DNA of 64,000 nucleotides from Mycobacterium kiyosense (GTDB lineage: Bacteria > Actinomycetota > Actinomycetes > Mycobacteriales > Mycobacteriaceae). The notes below the pieces were generated by a model that was not told the DNA's origin, did not search any database, and saw only the letters and a list, made by a program, of their open reading frames with translations. The stretch is from NCBI GenBank assembly GCA_021654635.1, contig AP025179.1, forward strand, positions 3,782,001-3,846,000. Direction: 5' to 3'. Position numbers and translations under genes: made by a program. Below, piece after piece: positions 10,084 to 18,244 of this stretch (position 1 is its first letter; each line of letters begins with the position of its first letter).

Positions 10084-10956
10084 TTAGGGGCACCAACCGG
10101 CCAGCAAACTCTCTGCAGCCGCGCACATCTCCTCGATGACTTTGCCCGCCGGTGCCGCTTCGCGAATCATCCCCACGCCTTGTCCCGCGTCCACCGGCGC
10201 GGTCCGCGAGTCGTTCGCCGCCACCGAGTCGGCCAGCACCCGGGCCGGAAACCGCTCCGGCCAGGGCAGTCCGGCAGCGATGTCGAAGTCCCGGGTGACG
10301 CGAGTATCGGTGCCGGCCGCCCCGATCAGTGCCGCGCGGCCCGAATCGGCGGTCAGCGCCTCCGGGCAGGCCGCCAGCCGAGTGCCCACCCAGGCCCCGG
10401 CGGCGCCGGCCGCCAGCACAGCGGCCAGACTGCGGGGCGAGGCGATCGCGCCCCCGGCCAGTACCGGCACGCTCACCTGGTCGAGCACCGCGTCCAGCAA
10501 CGGCAGTGTGCCCAGTCGCATCTCGCCGTGGCCCCCGCCCTCGGCGCCCCGGGCCACCAGGATGTCGACCCCGGCGTCGGTCGCCCTTCGGGCCCCGGTC
10601 ACGTCGTAAACCTGTGTCGCAGTAGCGATTCCGGCCGCATGGGCCGGCCCGACCCAGGACCAGTCGGTGCCGAAGCTGACCGATAACAGGGCCGGTCCTG
10701 CGGCCACCGCGTCGTCGAGCAGCCCGGGCTGGTCGCGCATCACCCAGTCGACCAGCCCGATCCCGAATCGCCCACTGACAAAACGCATCTCGCGGGCAAG
10801 CGCCGCCCTGGTGGCGGTGCTGCCCATCCCGATCATGCCCAGTCCACCGGCTGCGGTGACCGCGGCGGCCAGCCGCCCGCCGGCTACGCCGCCCATCGGG
10901 GCGTTGACGATCGGTACCCGCAGGCCGAAGTCGCGCGACCAGGCTGTGGCGAGCAT
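10084..10956 (-). CDS. Nitronate monooxygenase / 2-nitropropane dioxygenase-like FMN enzyme
   Basis: A 290-aa TIM-barrel flavoprotein. The N-terminal VPIVNAPMGGVAGGRLA and AAGGLGMIGMG are the family signature, and the phosphate/FMN region reads LVARGAEGGGHGEM with the catalytic-type His. It is shorter than the 320-350 aa of many family members but complete at both ends. It follows the cupin gene by 6 bp on the same strand, so it is the last gene of a minus-strand run cupin-NMO. The family oxidises alkyl nitronates or acts as an enoyl reductase-like enzyme; the substrate here is not known. Confidence 0.88.
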   Translation of the reverse strand: MLATAWSRDFGLRVPIVNAPMGGVAGGRLAAAVTAAGGLGMIGMGSTATRAALAREMRFVSGRFGIGLVDWVMRDQPGLLDDAVAAGPALLSVSFGTDWSWVGPAHAAGIATATQVYDVTGARRATDAGVDILVARGAEGGGHGEMRLGTLPLLDAVLDQVSVPVLAGGAIASPRSLAAVLAAGAAGAWVGTRLAACPEALTADSGRAALIGAAGTDTRVTRDFDIAAGLPWPERFPARVLADSVAANDSRTAPVDAGQGVGMIREAAPAGKVIEEMCAAAESLLAGWCP

Positions 10957-10962
10957 CCTCGA

Positions 10963-11310
10963 CTAGTGCGACGCGCCCGGCTGGGACTTCAGCACCGTCA
11001 ACATCACCACCGAATCCTGCACGGCCAGCAGCGCGTGCCGAACCGGCGGGATCGCTACGTAATCGCCCGACCTTCCGTCCCAGGCGTCGTCGCCGGCGGT
11101 GAGGCGCACGTGGCCCTGCAACACCTGCAGTGTCGCCTCGCCCGGGCTGTCGTGCTCGGCGAGTTCGTGCCCGGCGAGCAGGGCCAGCACCGTCTGGCGC
11201 AGTTCGTGGGTGTGTCCGCCGTGAATGGTGTGGGCGGCCCGGCCGCTGTGCGACTTGCCCGCCTCAGCCAATTTCTCGGATGCCAGGCTGTTCAACGAAA
11301 TGGATTCCAT
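10963..11310 (-). CDS. Small cupin protein, Rv2619c-like
   Basis: A 115-aa single-domain cupin. The barrel is seen as LAEHDSPGEATLQVLQGHVR and then GDYVAIPPVRHALLAV, with His/Glu residues that could hold a metal. An N-terminal HTHELRQTVLALLAG segment is typical of the mycobacterial Rv2619c group. It sits between the Rv2620c-like membrane protein and the nitronate monooxygenase, all on the same strand with small gaps (12 and 6 bp), so an operon is likely. No function is established. Confidence 0.85.
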   Translation of the reverse strand: MESISLNSLASEKLAEAGKSHSGRAAHTIHGGHTHELRQTVLALLAGHELAEHDSPGEATLQVLQGHVRLTAGDDAWDGRSGDYVAIPPVRHALLAVQDSVVMLTVLKSQPGASH

Positions 11311-11322
11311 CGGTGCGTCCTT

Positions 11323-11748
11323 TCAAAGGCTCAGCAGCAGTATGCCCGCCACCAGCAATGCAACCACTTTGACCAACTCGAATGCGACGTAGACGTAGTG
11401 AGCGCGCGACCGGGGTCCCGCCGCGCCGGCCAGCACCTGATCCGAGCGGCGCGTCAACCGGGGCCGCACCGCGACCAGCTGAATGGCCAGCGCGACACCG
11501 GCCGTCGCGTATGCCACCAGGATTCGCCCCGGCGTCGGCCCGGCGACCAGATAGGCCAACAGCACCAGGGCGAAGCCGACCTCGATGGTGTTGAGGGCAC
11601 GAAAGACCAGGCGTCCGATGCCCAACCCGATCTGCAGCGTCACGTTGGGCGCCCGGAACTTCAGCGGGGCTTCCACGAAAGAGATGGCCAGCACCATGCC
11701 CAGCCACACGAAGGTGACCGCGGTTTCGACGGCTTGCGCGGCGCTCAC
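11323..11748 (-). CDS. Integral membrane protein, Rv2620c-like
   Basis: A 141-aa protein with four hydrophobic segments: around residues 5-25 (TAVTFVWLGMVLAISFVEAP), 55-75 (EVGFALVLLAYLVAG), 80-100 and 120-140 (LVKVVALLVAGILLLSL). The length equals that of Rv2620c. The GTG at 11748 overlaps the stop of the upstream regulator gene by 4 bp, indicating translational coupling; longer reading in this frame would run across the regulator and was not used. Function unknown. Confidence 0.85.
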   Translation of the reverse strand: MSAAQAVETAVTFVWLGMVLAISFVEAPLKFRAPNVTLQIGLGIGRLVFRALNTIEVGFALVLLAYLVAGPTPGRILVAYATAGVALAIQLVAVRPRLTRRSDQVLAGAAGPRSRAHYVYVAFELVKVVALLVAGILLLSL

Positions 11749-12398
11749 GCCGGCACCCCCTGCAGATGGGCCAGGCACAGATCCGGTTCGACGAACGCCT
11801 CGAGCCGCTCGACGGTCACCGGCGCCGCCCAGGTCTCGAGTGCCCCGCGCATGAGCCCCAGGTGAACCGGACACACCACGGTGGACCGGGTTTCGGCGAG
11901 CTCCAGGAACGGGCAGTGCCGCAAGCCCACCTGCGTCTTGCCTTCGGCTTCCCTGCGCTCGGGCGCGAAGCCCAGCCCGTCCAGCAGATCGACCAGATGA
12001 TCGATCGAGTCCGCCACGCTGGTGACGGGGGGCGCTTCGAGCCGCTTGCCCCACTCACGTCCTGCGGCCAGCGCCCGCCCACTCGAATCCTCTTCTGCGG
12101 CAATCCCGTTGGTGAGGATCTCAGCGAGCAGCCGGTAGTGCCGCGTCCCGCCGCGGTCCATCTGCCGCACCGCGGCGAACATCAGCGGCGGGCGGCCCGG
12201 GCCGCGTCGCGCAGGCTGGACCTGCTGCACCTGGCCGTCGCGCACCAGGCTTTCGAGGTGAAAGCGCACGGTGTTGGGATGCACACCCAACTCCTCGGCG
12301 ATGTTCAGGATGCTCAACGGGTTTGGCGACGCGCGCAGTACCCGCAATACCGCACGGCGGCGGCCGGCGTCCTCGCCCGGTCCGGCTTTCTCACTCAC
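11745..12398 (-). CDS. HTH transcriptional regulator, Rv2621c-like
   Basis: A 217-aa regulator. Residues 15-75 form a winged helix (LSILNIAEELGVHPNTVRFH, then LVRDGQVQQVQPARRGPGRP). The C-terminal half contains Cys/His residues (LRHCPFLELAE, VVCPVHLGLMRG, PDLCLAHLQG) in a layout that suggests metal or Fe-S sensing. GTG 12398 (or 12404) is chosen as start by length against Rv2621c. Its frame is open upstream into the broken ferredoxin gene, so a fused product cannot be excluded. It is the first regulator of the run Rv2621c-2620c-2619c. The palindrome at 12771-12790, before the ferredoxin, is a candidate operator. Confidence 0.85.
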   Translation of the reverse strand: MSEKAGPGEDAGRRRAVLRVLRASPNPLSILNIAEELGVHPNTVRFHLESLVRDGQVQQVQPARRGPGRPPLMFAAVRQMDRGGTRHYRLLAEILTNGIAAEEDSSGRALAAGREWGKRLEAPPVTSVADSIDHLVDLLDGLGFAPERREAEGKTQVGLRHCPFLELAETRSTVVCPVHLGLMRGALETWAAPVTVERLEAFVEPDLCLAHLQGVPA

Positions 12399-12404
12399 TG
12401 GCAC

Positions 12405-12760
12405 TGCGCCCCTTCGCGACTTGTCAGCCTTGGGTCGGCTGGCGACCAACGGCGCGTCCACACCGAGCGGACCGACCTTGGCGGCGCCACGCGGCGAACC
12501 CAGCGGCGCGTCGCGACCGGGCAGGGTTTCGTTGCAGAACGCTTCATTGTCCGCCAGATGAGGGTGCAGGTCATCAGGCAGGTGGTCTTCGTGGTGGATC
12601 GCCTCCACCGGACACACCGGTTCGCAGGCGTCGCAGTCCATCATCATTCGGGATGGATGTAGGGCGCCCGGCCCTCTTCGTAGATGCAATCGACCGGACA
12701 CTCTTCGACGCAGCCTCGGTCCAGCACGTCGATGCAGGGTTTCCCGATCATGTAGGCCAT
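12405..12760 (-). pseudogene. 7Fe ferredoxin (FdxA-like), split by a frame break
   Basis: The first 38 codons from ATG 12760 give a ferredoxin start (MAYMIGKPCIDVLDRGC, ECPVDCIYEEG) and reach TGA at 12644-12646. Coding resumes in another frame with CDACEPVCPVEAI, DLPDDLHPHLADN and PLGSPRGAAKVGPLGVD, which is the C-terminal half of FdxA. Together they would hold one 3Fe-4S and one 4Fe-4S cluster and act as a soluble electron carrier. The break lies at the point where a DECVDC-type segment is expected (around 12640-12650). The second half has no stop of its own before the regulator gene and is in the same frame as it. Either sequencing errors at two places or a real decayed gene fits. Confidence 0.75.
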
Positions 12761-12770
12761 CCGCTAGAGT

Positions 12771-12790
12771 TTACACAATATGTGTTGTAA
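12771..12790. promoter_or_regulatory. Inverted repeat in ferredoxin promoter, candidate operator
   Basis: TTACACAATATGTGTTGTAA contains the inverted repeat ACACA-ATA-TGTGT, flanked by TTACA/TGTAA-like ends. It is an AT-rich island 10 bp before the ferredoxin start codon. The downstream HTH regulator of the same run is the obvious candidate to bind it. Confidence 0.45.
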
Positions 12791-12800
12791 ATACGCAGGG

Positions 12801-13076
12801 TCCGCGCCAACGGCCTGGATGCCGATGTCATCGCGTCGCCACCGGAAGGCAGAATCGACACGCATGCGGGATCTCGACGTATTGATCCAGGTGCTGTCCG
12901 GCAACGGGCGGCCTTCAACCGAGGAGGGCATCATCGACATGCACCCTGGCGCATTGCTCTGGCTGCCACGTCGTTCCCGTCGACAATGCAACGCCGGCCC
13001 CAAGGGACTGCGTCGCCTCACCGTGCACCGCCGCCAGGCGCTCGTGCTTCGGCCACCGGCCCGGCGGGCAGCCTGA
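12801..13076 (+). pseudogene. Remnant of a cupin-domain protein
   Basis: The stretch before the methyltransferase reads as a cupin in two frames. One gives ADVIASPPEGRIDTHAG, and after about 12865 another gives DLDVLIQVLSGNGRPSTEEG and HPGALLWLPRRSRRQ. The second half ends at TGA 13074-13076, overlapping the methyltransferase ATG. The pattern (sugar-binding-like turn, then GALLWLPRRSRR) is one I recall from short mycobacterial cupins. A single frameshift would restore continuity, and no convincing start is visible. It could be real decay or an error. Confidence 0.45.
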
Positions 13077-13876
13077 TGACCGAGAAGGAAAACCGGCTTC
13101 CCTCTTCGCAACGCGACGACGAACACGTGCAAGGGCACTGGCTGCTGGCCCGGCTCGGCAAGCGGGTACTGCGGCCCGGCGGGGTCGAGCTCACCCGCAC
13201 GCTGCTGGCCCGCGCCGATATCGCCGGCGCCGACGTGCTCGAACTAGCGCCCGGCCTGGGCCGCACCGCAGCCGAGATCGTCGCCCGCAACCCGAAGTCC
13301 TACGTCGGCGCCGAAGGCGACCCCGATGCCGCCAGCCACGTTCGCGGCGTCCTCGGGGGGAAAGGGGAAGTCCGGGTCACCGACGCCGCCGAAACCGGAT
13401 TGCCCGACGCCAGTGCCGACGTGGTCGTCGGCGAGGCAATGCTGACCATGCAAGGCGATTCGGCCAAGCACGCCATCGTGGCCGAGGCCGCGCGGGTGCT
13501 GCGGCCCGGCGGACGCTACGCGATCCACGAACTCGCGTTGACACCTGACGACGTGCCCGAGGAGATCAGCACCGAGGTGCGCCAGTCACTGGCCCGCGCC
13601 ATCAAGGTCAACGCGCGGCCGCTGACCATCGCCGAGTGGTCGCAACTGCTGGCCGGGCACGGGCTGGTGGTCGACAACGTCGCCACCGCGCCGATGGCAC
13701 TACTGCAGCCGCGGCGCATCGTTTCCGACGAGGGCCTGCTCGGTGCCCTGCGCTTCGCCAAAAACGTACTGACCCAGCCCGAGGCGCGTAAGCGAGTCCT
13801 GATGATGCGCAACACGTTTCGCAAGCACCGCGAACGCCTAACCGCGGTCGCGATCGTCGCTCACAAGCCGCGCTGA
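13076..13876 (+). CDS. SAM-dependent methyltransferase, Rv2622-like
   Basis: A 266-aa class I methyltransferase. Motif I is [12 protein letters not shown] near residue 55, followed by acidic GAEGDPDAA and the late motif [19 protein letters not shown] 13076 is used because coding similarity starts at [17 protein letters not shown]; the frame is open further upstream but falls in the cupin remnant. It converges on the site-2 protease gene with 39 bp overlap. Position between an Rv2621c-like regulator and Rv2625c-like protease matches Rv2622. The methyl acceptor is not known. Confidence 0.9.
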   Translation: MTEKENRLPSSQRDDEHVQGHWLLARLGKRVLRPGGVELTRTLLARADIAGADVLELAPGLGRTAAEIVARNPKSYVGAEGDPDAASHVRGVLGGKGEVRVTDAAETGLPDASADVVVGEAMLTMQGDSAKHAIVAEAARVLRPGGRYAIHELALTPDDVPEEISTEVRQSLARAIKVNARPLTIAEWSQLLAGHGLVVDNVATAPMALLQPRRIVSDEGLLGALRFAKNVLTQPEARKRVLMMRNTFRKHRERLTAVAIVAHKPR

Positions 13877-14995
13877 AGCCAGCCGGTAGACGTCGTGCAA
13901 TCGCACGATGTCGCTGGGCGTGAGGATCCCCACCACGGCGCCGTTGTCGAGCACCAGTGCCCGGCTGCGCCGGCCGACCGGCGCCATCCGCGCCAGCAAG
14001 TCGGTCAACGGTTCCCCGGGCGCCGCGGTGGGCACCTCGGCCAGGGCGAGCGCGATGTCGCCGACCATGGTGCCGGCACGCCGGTCGGGCGCGACCTCGC
14101 GCAGCTGCGCCAAGGTGACCAGCCCGACGATCGCTCCGTCCCGATTGATCACCGGATAAGCCGAGTGGCGATCGCCCAGCACATAGTGCTCGATGAAGTC
14201 CTCGACGGATATCCAGGCGGGCGCGGTGTGTGGCTGCGCCGTCATCGCGTCGCCGACGCGCACCCCGGCGAAGAGTTGCCGGGTCGAGATCCGGTTCTCC
14301 TCGTCGCGCGCGGCCGAGAAGATGAACCAGCCGATGAACGCGAGCCAGACGCCCCCGATCATGCCCCCTACCAAAAACTCGGCCAGTCCCAAGGTGATCA
14401 AGACGAAGGCGAGCATCCGTCCGGCCCGCGCCGCCCCGATCCCCGCCCGCGCCAGATCACCGTGGCGGCGCCACAACAGGGCCCGAACCAGGCGGCCGCC
14501 GTCCAGCGGCGCGCCGGGCAGCAGGTTGAACAGGCCCAGCAACAGGTTGACCACGGCGAGCCACCACAGCACCGCGACCACCACGGAGGCAACCCTTATG
14601 CCGGCCGCGCCGACGGCCAGCATTCCGAAGGTGGCCGACAGCAGCAGGCTGGTGGCCGGGCCCGCGAAGGCGATCCGGAAGTCGTCCTTGGGGGTTTTCG
14701 CTTCGCCGCTCAGCGTGGTCACTCCCCCGAACAACCAGAGCGTCACGCCCCCGACAGCCACCCCGCACCGGCGCGCGACGACAGCGTGCGCCAGCTCGTG
14801 ACCCAGCAGCGAGGCCAGCAACACCACCGCGCCACATCCGCCGGCGATCCAATAGACCAGGTGCGCATAACCTTTGACGGTGCCCGGCAGTGTCGTGGCG
14901 AGACTCCAGGTGAACAGCCACAAGACAACCAACACGCTCCAGTGGACCTTCACCTGGAACCCGGCTACCCGTCCCAGCGGAATCTCATCGTGCAC
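13838..14995 (-). CDS. rip3: Site-2 (M50) membrane zinc protease with CBS pair, Rip3/Rv2625c-like
   Basis: A 385-aa membrane metalloprotease. After an N-terminal transmembrane helix, the zinc site reads [14 protein letters not shown] (HExxH). The third ligand motif is [19 protein letters not shown]. Several further hydrophobic segments follow ([20 protein letters not shown]). The C-terminal 120 residues form two CBS motifs ([37 protein letters not shown]), which in this family regulate activity through nucleotide binding. The start is GTG 14995, 3 bp after the stop of the upstream gene. The M. tuberculosis homologue Rv2625c is in the DosR regulon, and the DosR box at 15673-15692 upstream of the preceding gene could serve both directions. 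Confidence 0.92.
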   Translation of the reverse strand: MHDEIPLGRVAGFQVKVHWSVLVVLWLFTWSLATTLPGTVKGYAHLVYWIAGGCGAVVLLASLLGHELAHAVVARRCGVAVGGVTLWLFGGVTTLSGEAKTPKDDFRIAFAGPATSLLLSATFGMLAVGAAGIRVASVVVAVLWWLAVVNLLLGLFNLLPGAPLDGGRLVRALLWRRHGDLARAGIGAARAGRMLAFVLITLGLAEFLVGGMIGGVWLAFIGWFIFSAARDEENRISTRQLFAGVRVGDAMTAQPHTAPAWISVEDFIEHYVLGDRHSAYPVINRDGAIVGLVTLAQLREVAPDRRAGTMVGDIALALAEVPTAAPGEPLTDLLARMAPVGRRSRALVLDNGAVVGILTPSDIVRLHDVYRLASARLVSDDRDRG

Positions 14996-14997
14996 GG

Positions 14998-15567
14998 TCA
15001 GCCGTCCTCGTGCGTCATCGCGGCCCGTTCGGCCCGTTCTTTGATGCCGCGCAGCAGCCGGCGGGTGCCCAGCGCGATCGCCGGGCGGGCCAACTCCAGC
15101 GCGGCCACCTCGCCGGGGTGACGCAGCGCGAGCCGCACCCGCACCAGCAACCGGACGCTGTCCTCCCAGTGCGGCTGCAGGTGCATCGACCACACCCCGG
15201 TGCGGTCGGTCCGGCCGGCCGTGAGTACCAGGCATTCCTCCGGCACAATCTTCGCGACGGTCAGTTTCACCCCGCCGTCGATCCCCAGCCAGCCCTCGGG
15301 CGTCACCTGGATGACGTCCCCGACCTCCAGGTGCGGCCAGTCGGGATTCACCTGCTCCGGAATGAGCCAGGGCCATACTTGCGCTGCCGGTACGTCGATA
15401 CTGATCGCCTCGGTCGTCTGTACGGCAGGATCTGCCACCAGCTCGTCGCCGGGCATCCTGGCCTGCGCCTCGGCCTTGGTAGTGCCCCAGTTGAGGTAGT
15501 ACCGGCGCGCCGCATACAGCAACGCCAATGCCGCCCCGACCCGCATCGGTCCTCTCTTTATCGCCAC
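14998..15567 (-). CDS. SRPBCC (polyketide cyclase-like) protein with N-terminal hydrophobic segment
   Basis: A 189-aa protein. Residues about 8-25 are hydrophobic ([19 protein letters not shown]), then comes a START/SRPBCC-like body: [56 protein letters not shown] 15567 (or ATG 15546) is the likely start; the open frame is longer but passes through the DosR-box region. It precedes the site-2 protease by 3 bp on the same strand, so the two form an operon. Function unknown; a lipid- or hydrophobic-ligand-binding role fits the fold. Confidence 0.75.
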   Translation of the reverse strand: MAIKRGPMRVGAALALLYAARRYYLNWGTTKAEAQARMPGDELVADPAVQTTEAISIDVPAAQVWPWLIPEQVNPDWPHLEVGDVIQVTPEGWLGIDGGVKLTVAKIVPEECLVLTAGRTDRTGVWSMHLQPHWEDSVRLLVRVRLALRHPGEVAALELARPAIALGTRRLLRGIKERAERAAMTHEDG

Positions 15568-15672
15568 GACCTCAGTATGGGCGGGCCCGGGTGCACCGCG
15601 ACAGGGTCGATGGTCCTTGGCTGCAACCGATCTCGCCAGGGTGCCGGCCGGCCGCTGACCAATGCCGACGCG

Positions 15673-15692
15673 GGTGGGACTTTGGTCCCTAC
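15673..15692. promoter_or_regulatory. DosR (DevR) binding box
   Basis: GGTGGGACTTTGGTCCCTAC matches the DosR palindrome (GGGAC-N4-GTCCC core) with perfect arms. It lies 60 bp before the Rv2629-like gene and about 105 bp before the divergent minus-strand operon with the site-2 protease. Homologues of both transcription units are hypoxia/NO-induced in M. tuberculosis. Confidence 0.8.
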
Positions 15693-15751
15693 CCGCGCCC
15701 GCGCGCCCGATATCTGATGAGTTTGAGACCACGGGAGCAGGAGGAACAGCA

Positions 15752-16867
15752 ATGCGAGTAGAGCGATTGCGCTGGTTGGTTAAGGCGGACGGTCCTTACG
15801 CCTCAATATATTTCGACGATTCACGGGACGCGTCGGATTCCGCCGAGCAACTCGAGGTGAAGTGGCACGACATTCGCGCGGAACTGGAAAGACTGGGCGC
15901 CGCAGCCGAACTCATCGGCAAAGTCGGTGATGCGGTGCGCAACGCGCGGCCGCCGGTCGGCCGGCGCGGGCGGGCGATCGTGGCAACGGCCGACCGGGTG
16001 TTGGTCAACGAGCAACTGCTCAGTCCGCCCCCGTCGATCGAGGTGCGGTTTTCGGAATACCCGTATCTGCTGCCGCTGATCGAACTGGAGATGCGCCGCC
16101 CGACCTACGTGTTCGCCGCGGTCGACCGCAACGGCGCCGACGTCGCGCTCTGCAAGGGCGAGACGGTCACGTCGGCGAGCATCGACGGTGGCGGATATCC
16201 GGTCCACCGGCCCTCCAGCGCGGGCTGGAAAGGCTACGGGGACCTGCAGCACACCACCGAGGAGGCGGTGCGGATGAACTGCCGCGCCGTCGCCGACCAC
16301 CTCACCCACCTGTTTGACGAAGCCGACCCCGAGGTGGTGTTCGTCTCCGGGGAGGTGCGCTCGCGCAGCGACGTCGTTTCGGCGCTTCCGCAACGCGTCG
16401 CCAGGCGTGTGTCGCAGTTGCATGCCGGCGCGCGACGGGATCACTTCGACACCCAGGAGATCCGTGAGTTGACCGCCGGCGAGTTCGCCCGGTTGAGAGA
16501 TGCCGAGCTAAGCGCTGTCGCCGAGCGATTCCAAGCCGGCATCGGGCCCGCCGGCTTGGCCACCGACGGGCTGGCTGCGGTGTGCGCGGCACTGCGGGAC
16601 CAAGACGTGCAGACCCTGATCGTCGGGGCGCTGGGTGACGCCACGGTGGTCCGCGGTCGGGAGCGCACCACGCTCGCACCGGATGCCGACACCTTGTCGG
16701 AGCTGGGCGAAGCCGTCGAGGGCGTGGTACGGGCGGACGAGGCACTCCCGTTCGCCGCAATCGCAGTGGGGGCCGACGTAGTGCGCACGGACGAGCGGAT
16801 GCAACCCGCGGACGGCGTCGCCGCGCTGCTGCGCTATCCCGCGGTCGACACGCTGGCCCGCCGGTGA
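15752..16867 (+). CDS. Rv2629-like eRF1/Vms1-family protein
   Basis: A 371-aa protein, the same size as Rv2629 (374 aa), a dormancy-regulon protein of uncertain function. The fold resembles bacterial release-factor-like (baeRF/Vms1) proteins: an N-terminal domain (SIYFDDSRDASDSAEQLEVK), a middle peptidyl-tRNA-hydrolase-like domain (VFAAVDRNGADVALCKGE) and a C-terminal domain (TLIVGALGDATVVRG). ATG 15752 has a good ribosome-binding site (AGGAGGA, about 8 bp upstream) and a DosR box 60 bp upstream. A role in hibernation or rescue of stalled ribosomes is an inference from the family. Confidence 0.88.
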   Translation: MRVERLRWLVKADGPYASIYFDDSRDASDSAEQLEVKWHDIRAELERLGAAAELIGKVGDAVRNARPPVGRRGRAIVATADRVLVNEQLLSPPPSIEVRFSEYPYLLPLIELEMRRPTYVFAAVDRNGADVALCKGETVTSASIDGGGYPVHRPSSAGWKGYGDLQHTTEEAVRMNCRAVADHLTHLFDEADPEVVFVSGEVRSRSDVVSALPQRVARRVSQLHAGARRDHFDTQEIRELTAGEFARLRDAELSAVAERFQAGIGPAGLATDGLAAVCAALRDQDVQTLIVGALGDATVVRGRERTTLAPDADTLSELGEAVEGVVRADEALPFAAIAVGADVVRTDERMQPADGVAALLRYPAVDTLARR

Positions 16868-16952
16868 CGGCTACCGGATACGGGATGTTCGTCACCGCAA
16901 GAAGTGGCTTCCGCCCCTAGCCGCGACTCCGCGCAGAACCCACACTGAAGTC

Positions 16953-17646
16953 ATGCAGCGATACGCCGATCGCGCCGAGGCCGGGCGTCGGCTCGCGCCC
17001 CTACTGAGCCACTTGCGCGACGAAGACGCGGTGGTGCTGGGGCTACCCGCGGGGCGGGGTCGCGGTGGCCTTCGAAGTGGCACGCGAGTTGCGGTTGCCG
17101 TTCGACGTGCTCCTGGCGCGACGGCTCGCGGTCCCCGGCCACCCCGACCTTGCCTTCGGCGCGGTCGGGGAACGGGGGGTGCGGATCAACAACGACGCCG
17201 TCATCCAGCGGGCCGGTCTGACGTATCGCGAGATGGACGACGTGGAAAACCGGGAATGGGAGGACCTGATCCGGCAGGGGCAGCGGTTCCGTGGGAGCCA
17301 CGGGCGGATTTCGCTGAAGGGACGCGTCGCGCTGATCGTCGACGACGGCGTCGCGACCGGAGCAACCGCGCAGGCGGCCTGCCAGGTGGCACGGGCCCAA
17401 GGGGCTCGCACGGTGGTCCTGGCGGTTCCGATCGTGGCCGCCGAGGTCGCCGACCAGCTGGCCGAGTACGCCGACGAGGTGGTCTGGGCTCAGCCGCCGG
17501 TTCCGCACTTCGCGGTCGCCCAGGGTTACCGCGACTTCGCCCCTGTCACCGACGACGACGTGGCCGCGCTGCTGGATCGCGCCGGCAACGGATTCGCTTC
17601 TGACGCAGACGAACCGGGCTGTGAGCGCGCGGCTACATCGCCCTGA
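16953..17646 (+). pseudogene. Phosphoribosyltransferase-like protein, one frameshift
   Basis: From ATG 16953 the frame reads MQRYADRAEAGRRLAPLLSH up to VVLGLP, then loses sense. From about 17060 another frame continues VAVAFEVARELRLPFDVLL and carries the PRPP loop ALIVDDGVATGATA, ending at 17646. Removing one base in the CCC/GGGG stretch 17046-17054 gives GLPRGGVAVAFE, the normal family sequence, in one 230-aa protein. Type I phosphoribosyltransferases of this kind occur beside dormancy genes in mycobacteria. The end overlaps the convergent hemerythrin gene by 14 bp. The break lies in a homopolymer area and is probably a sequencing error. Confidence 0.82.
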
Positions 17647-18115
17647 GCAGTTCGATCTTTCCCCTGGTGCGAAGTTCGTAGAGAGCCGAGCCGCGTAACG
17701 CCGTCATGTGCGCGGCCATCTTGTCGCCCAGTGCCTCGAGGTCGGCGTCGCTGATCCGCACCGGCGGCGGGGCCGGAATCATGTCGCGTTCCTCACCGTC
17801 GGCGTGGGCTTCCAGGACCGTGACGAAGGCTGCCCACGCTTCCAGATGACCCGGGGCGGACTGCGGGGTGCGCATCAGCCGGCCCAGCTGGTCGACCACC
17901 TGGCGGTGCTTGTGGGCTATCGCGATCCATTCGCCCGCCGCGGACAGCGCCGGGTAGTAGAGCTCGTCCTCGATGCGGAAGTGGATGTCGAGTTCGAGCA
18001 GTATCTCGTCGAACAGTTCGTGCCGCTCGGGGCTGGTCAACGGCGCAGCGCTGACCTTGCGGCCCAGTGCTTTGAGCATGGCGTGGTGCTCTCTGAGCAC
18101 GTCGTAGGCATTCAT
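17633..18115 (-). CDS. Hemerythrin-like non-haem di-iron protein, Rv2633c-like
   Basis: A 160-aa four-helix protein. Candidate iron ligands are visible in LREHHAMLKALG, DIHFRIEDELYYPAL, IAHKHRQVVDQLG and AHADGEERDMIPA, with the His/Glu spacing of the hemerythrin-HHE family. Start ATG 18115 (MNAYDVLREHH) is preferred to the upstream in-frame ATG because it gives the size of Rv2633c (161 aa). The M. tuberculosis homologue has been described as having catalase-type activity. It lies at the end of the conserved core block before the catabolic cluster. Confidence 0.9.
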   Translation of the reverse strand: MNAYDVLREHHAMLKALGRKVSAAPLTSPERHELFDEILLELDIHFRIEDELYYPALSAAGEWIAIAHKHRQVVDQLGRLMRTPQSAPGHLEAWAAFVTVLEAHADGEERDMIPAPPPVRISDADLEALGDKMAAHMTALRGSALYELRTRGKIELLRAM

Positions 18116-18244
18116 CGGCCGCTCCTTACCTGCCTGTGAAGGCAAGCCCCTCCGCAGTTCGACCCCCGTGTCAGGGTTCCGGTTCCGAGCGTGGCTGGGA
18201 AGGTTTGCTAGCTGTGAATATCCGAAAAGACTCCTGTGCGTGGT

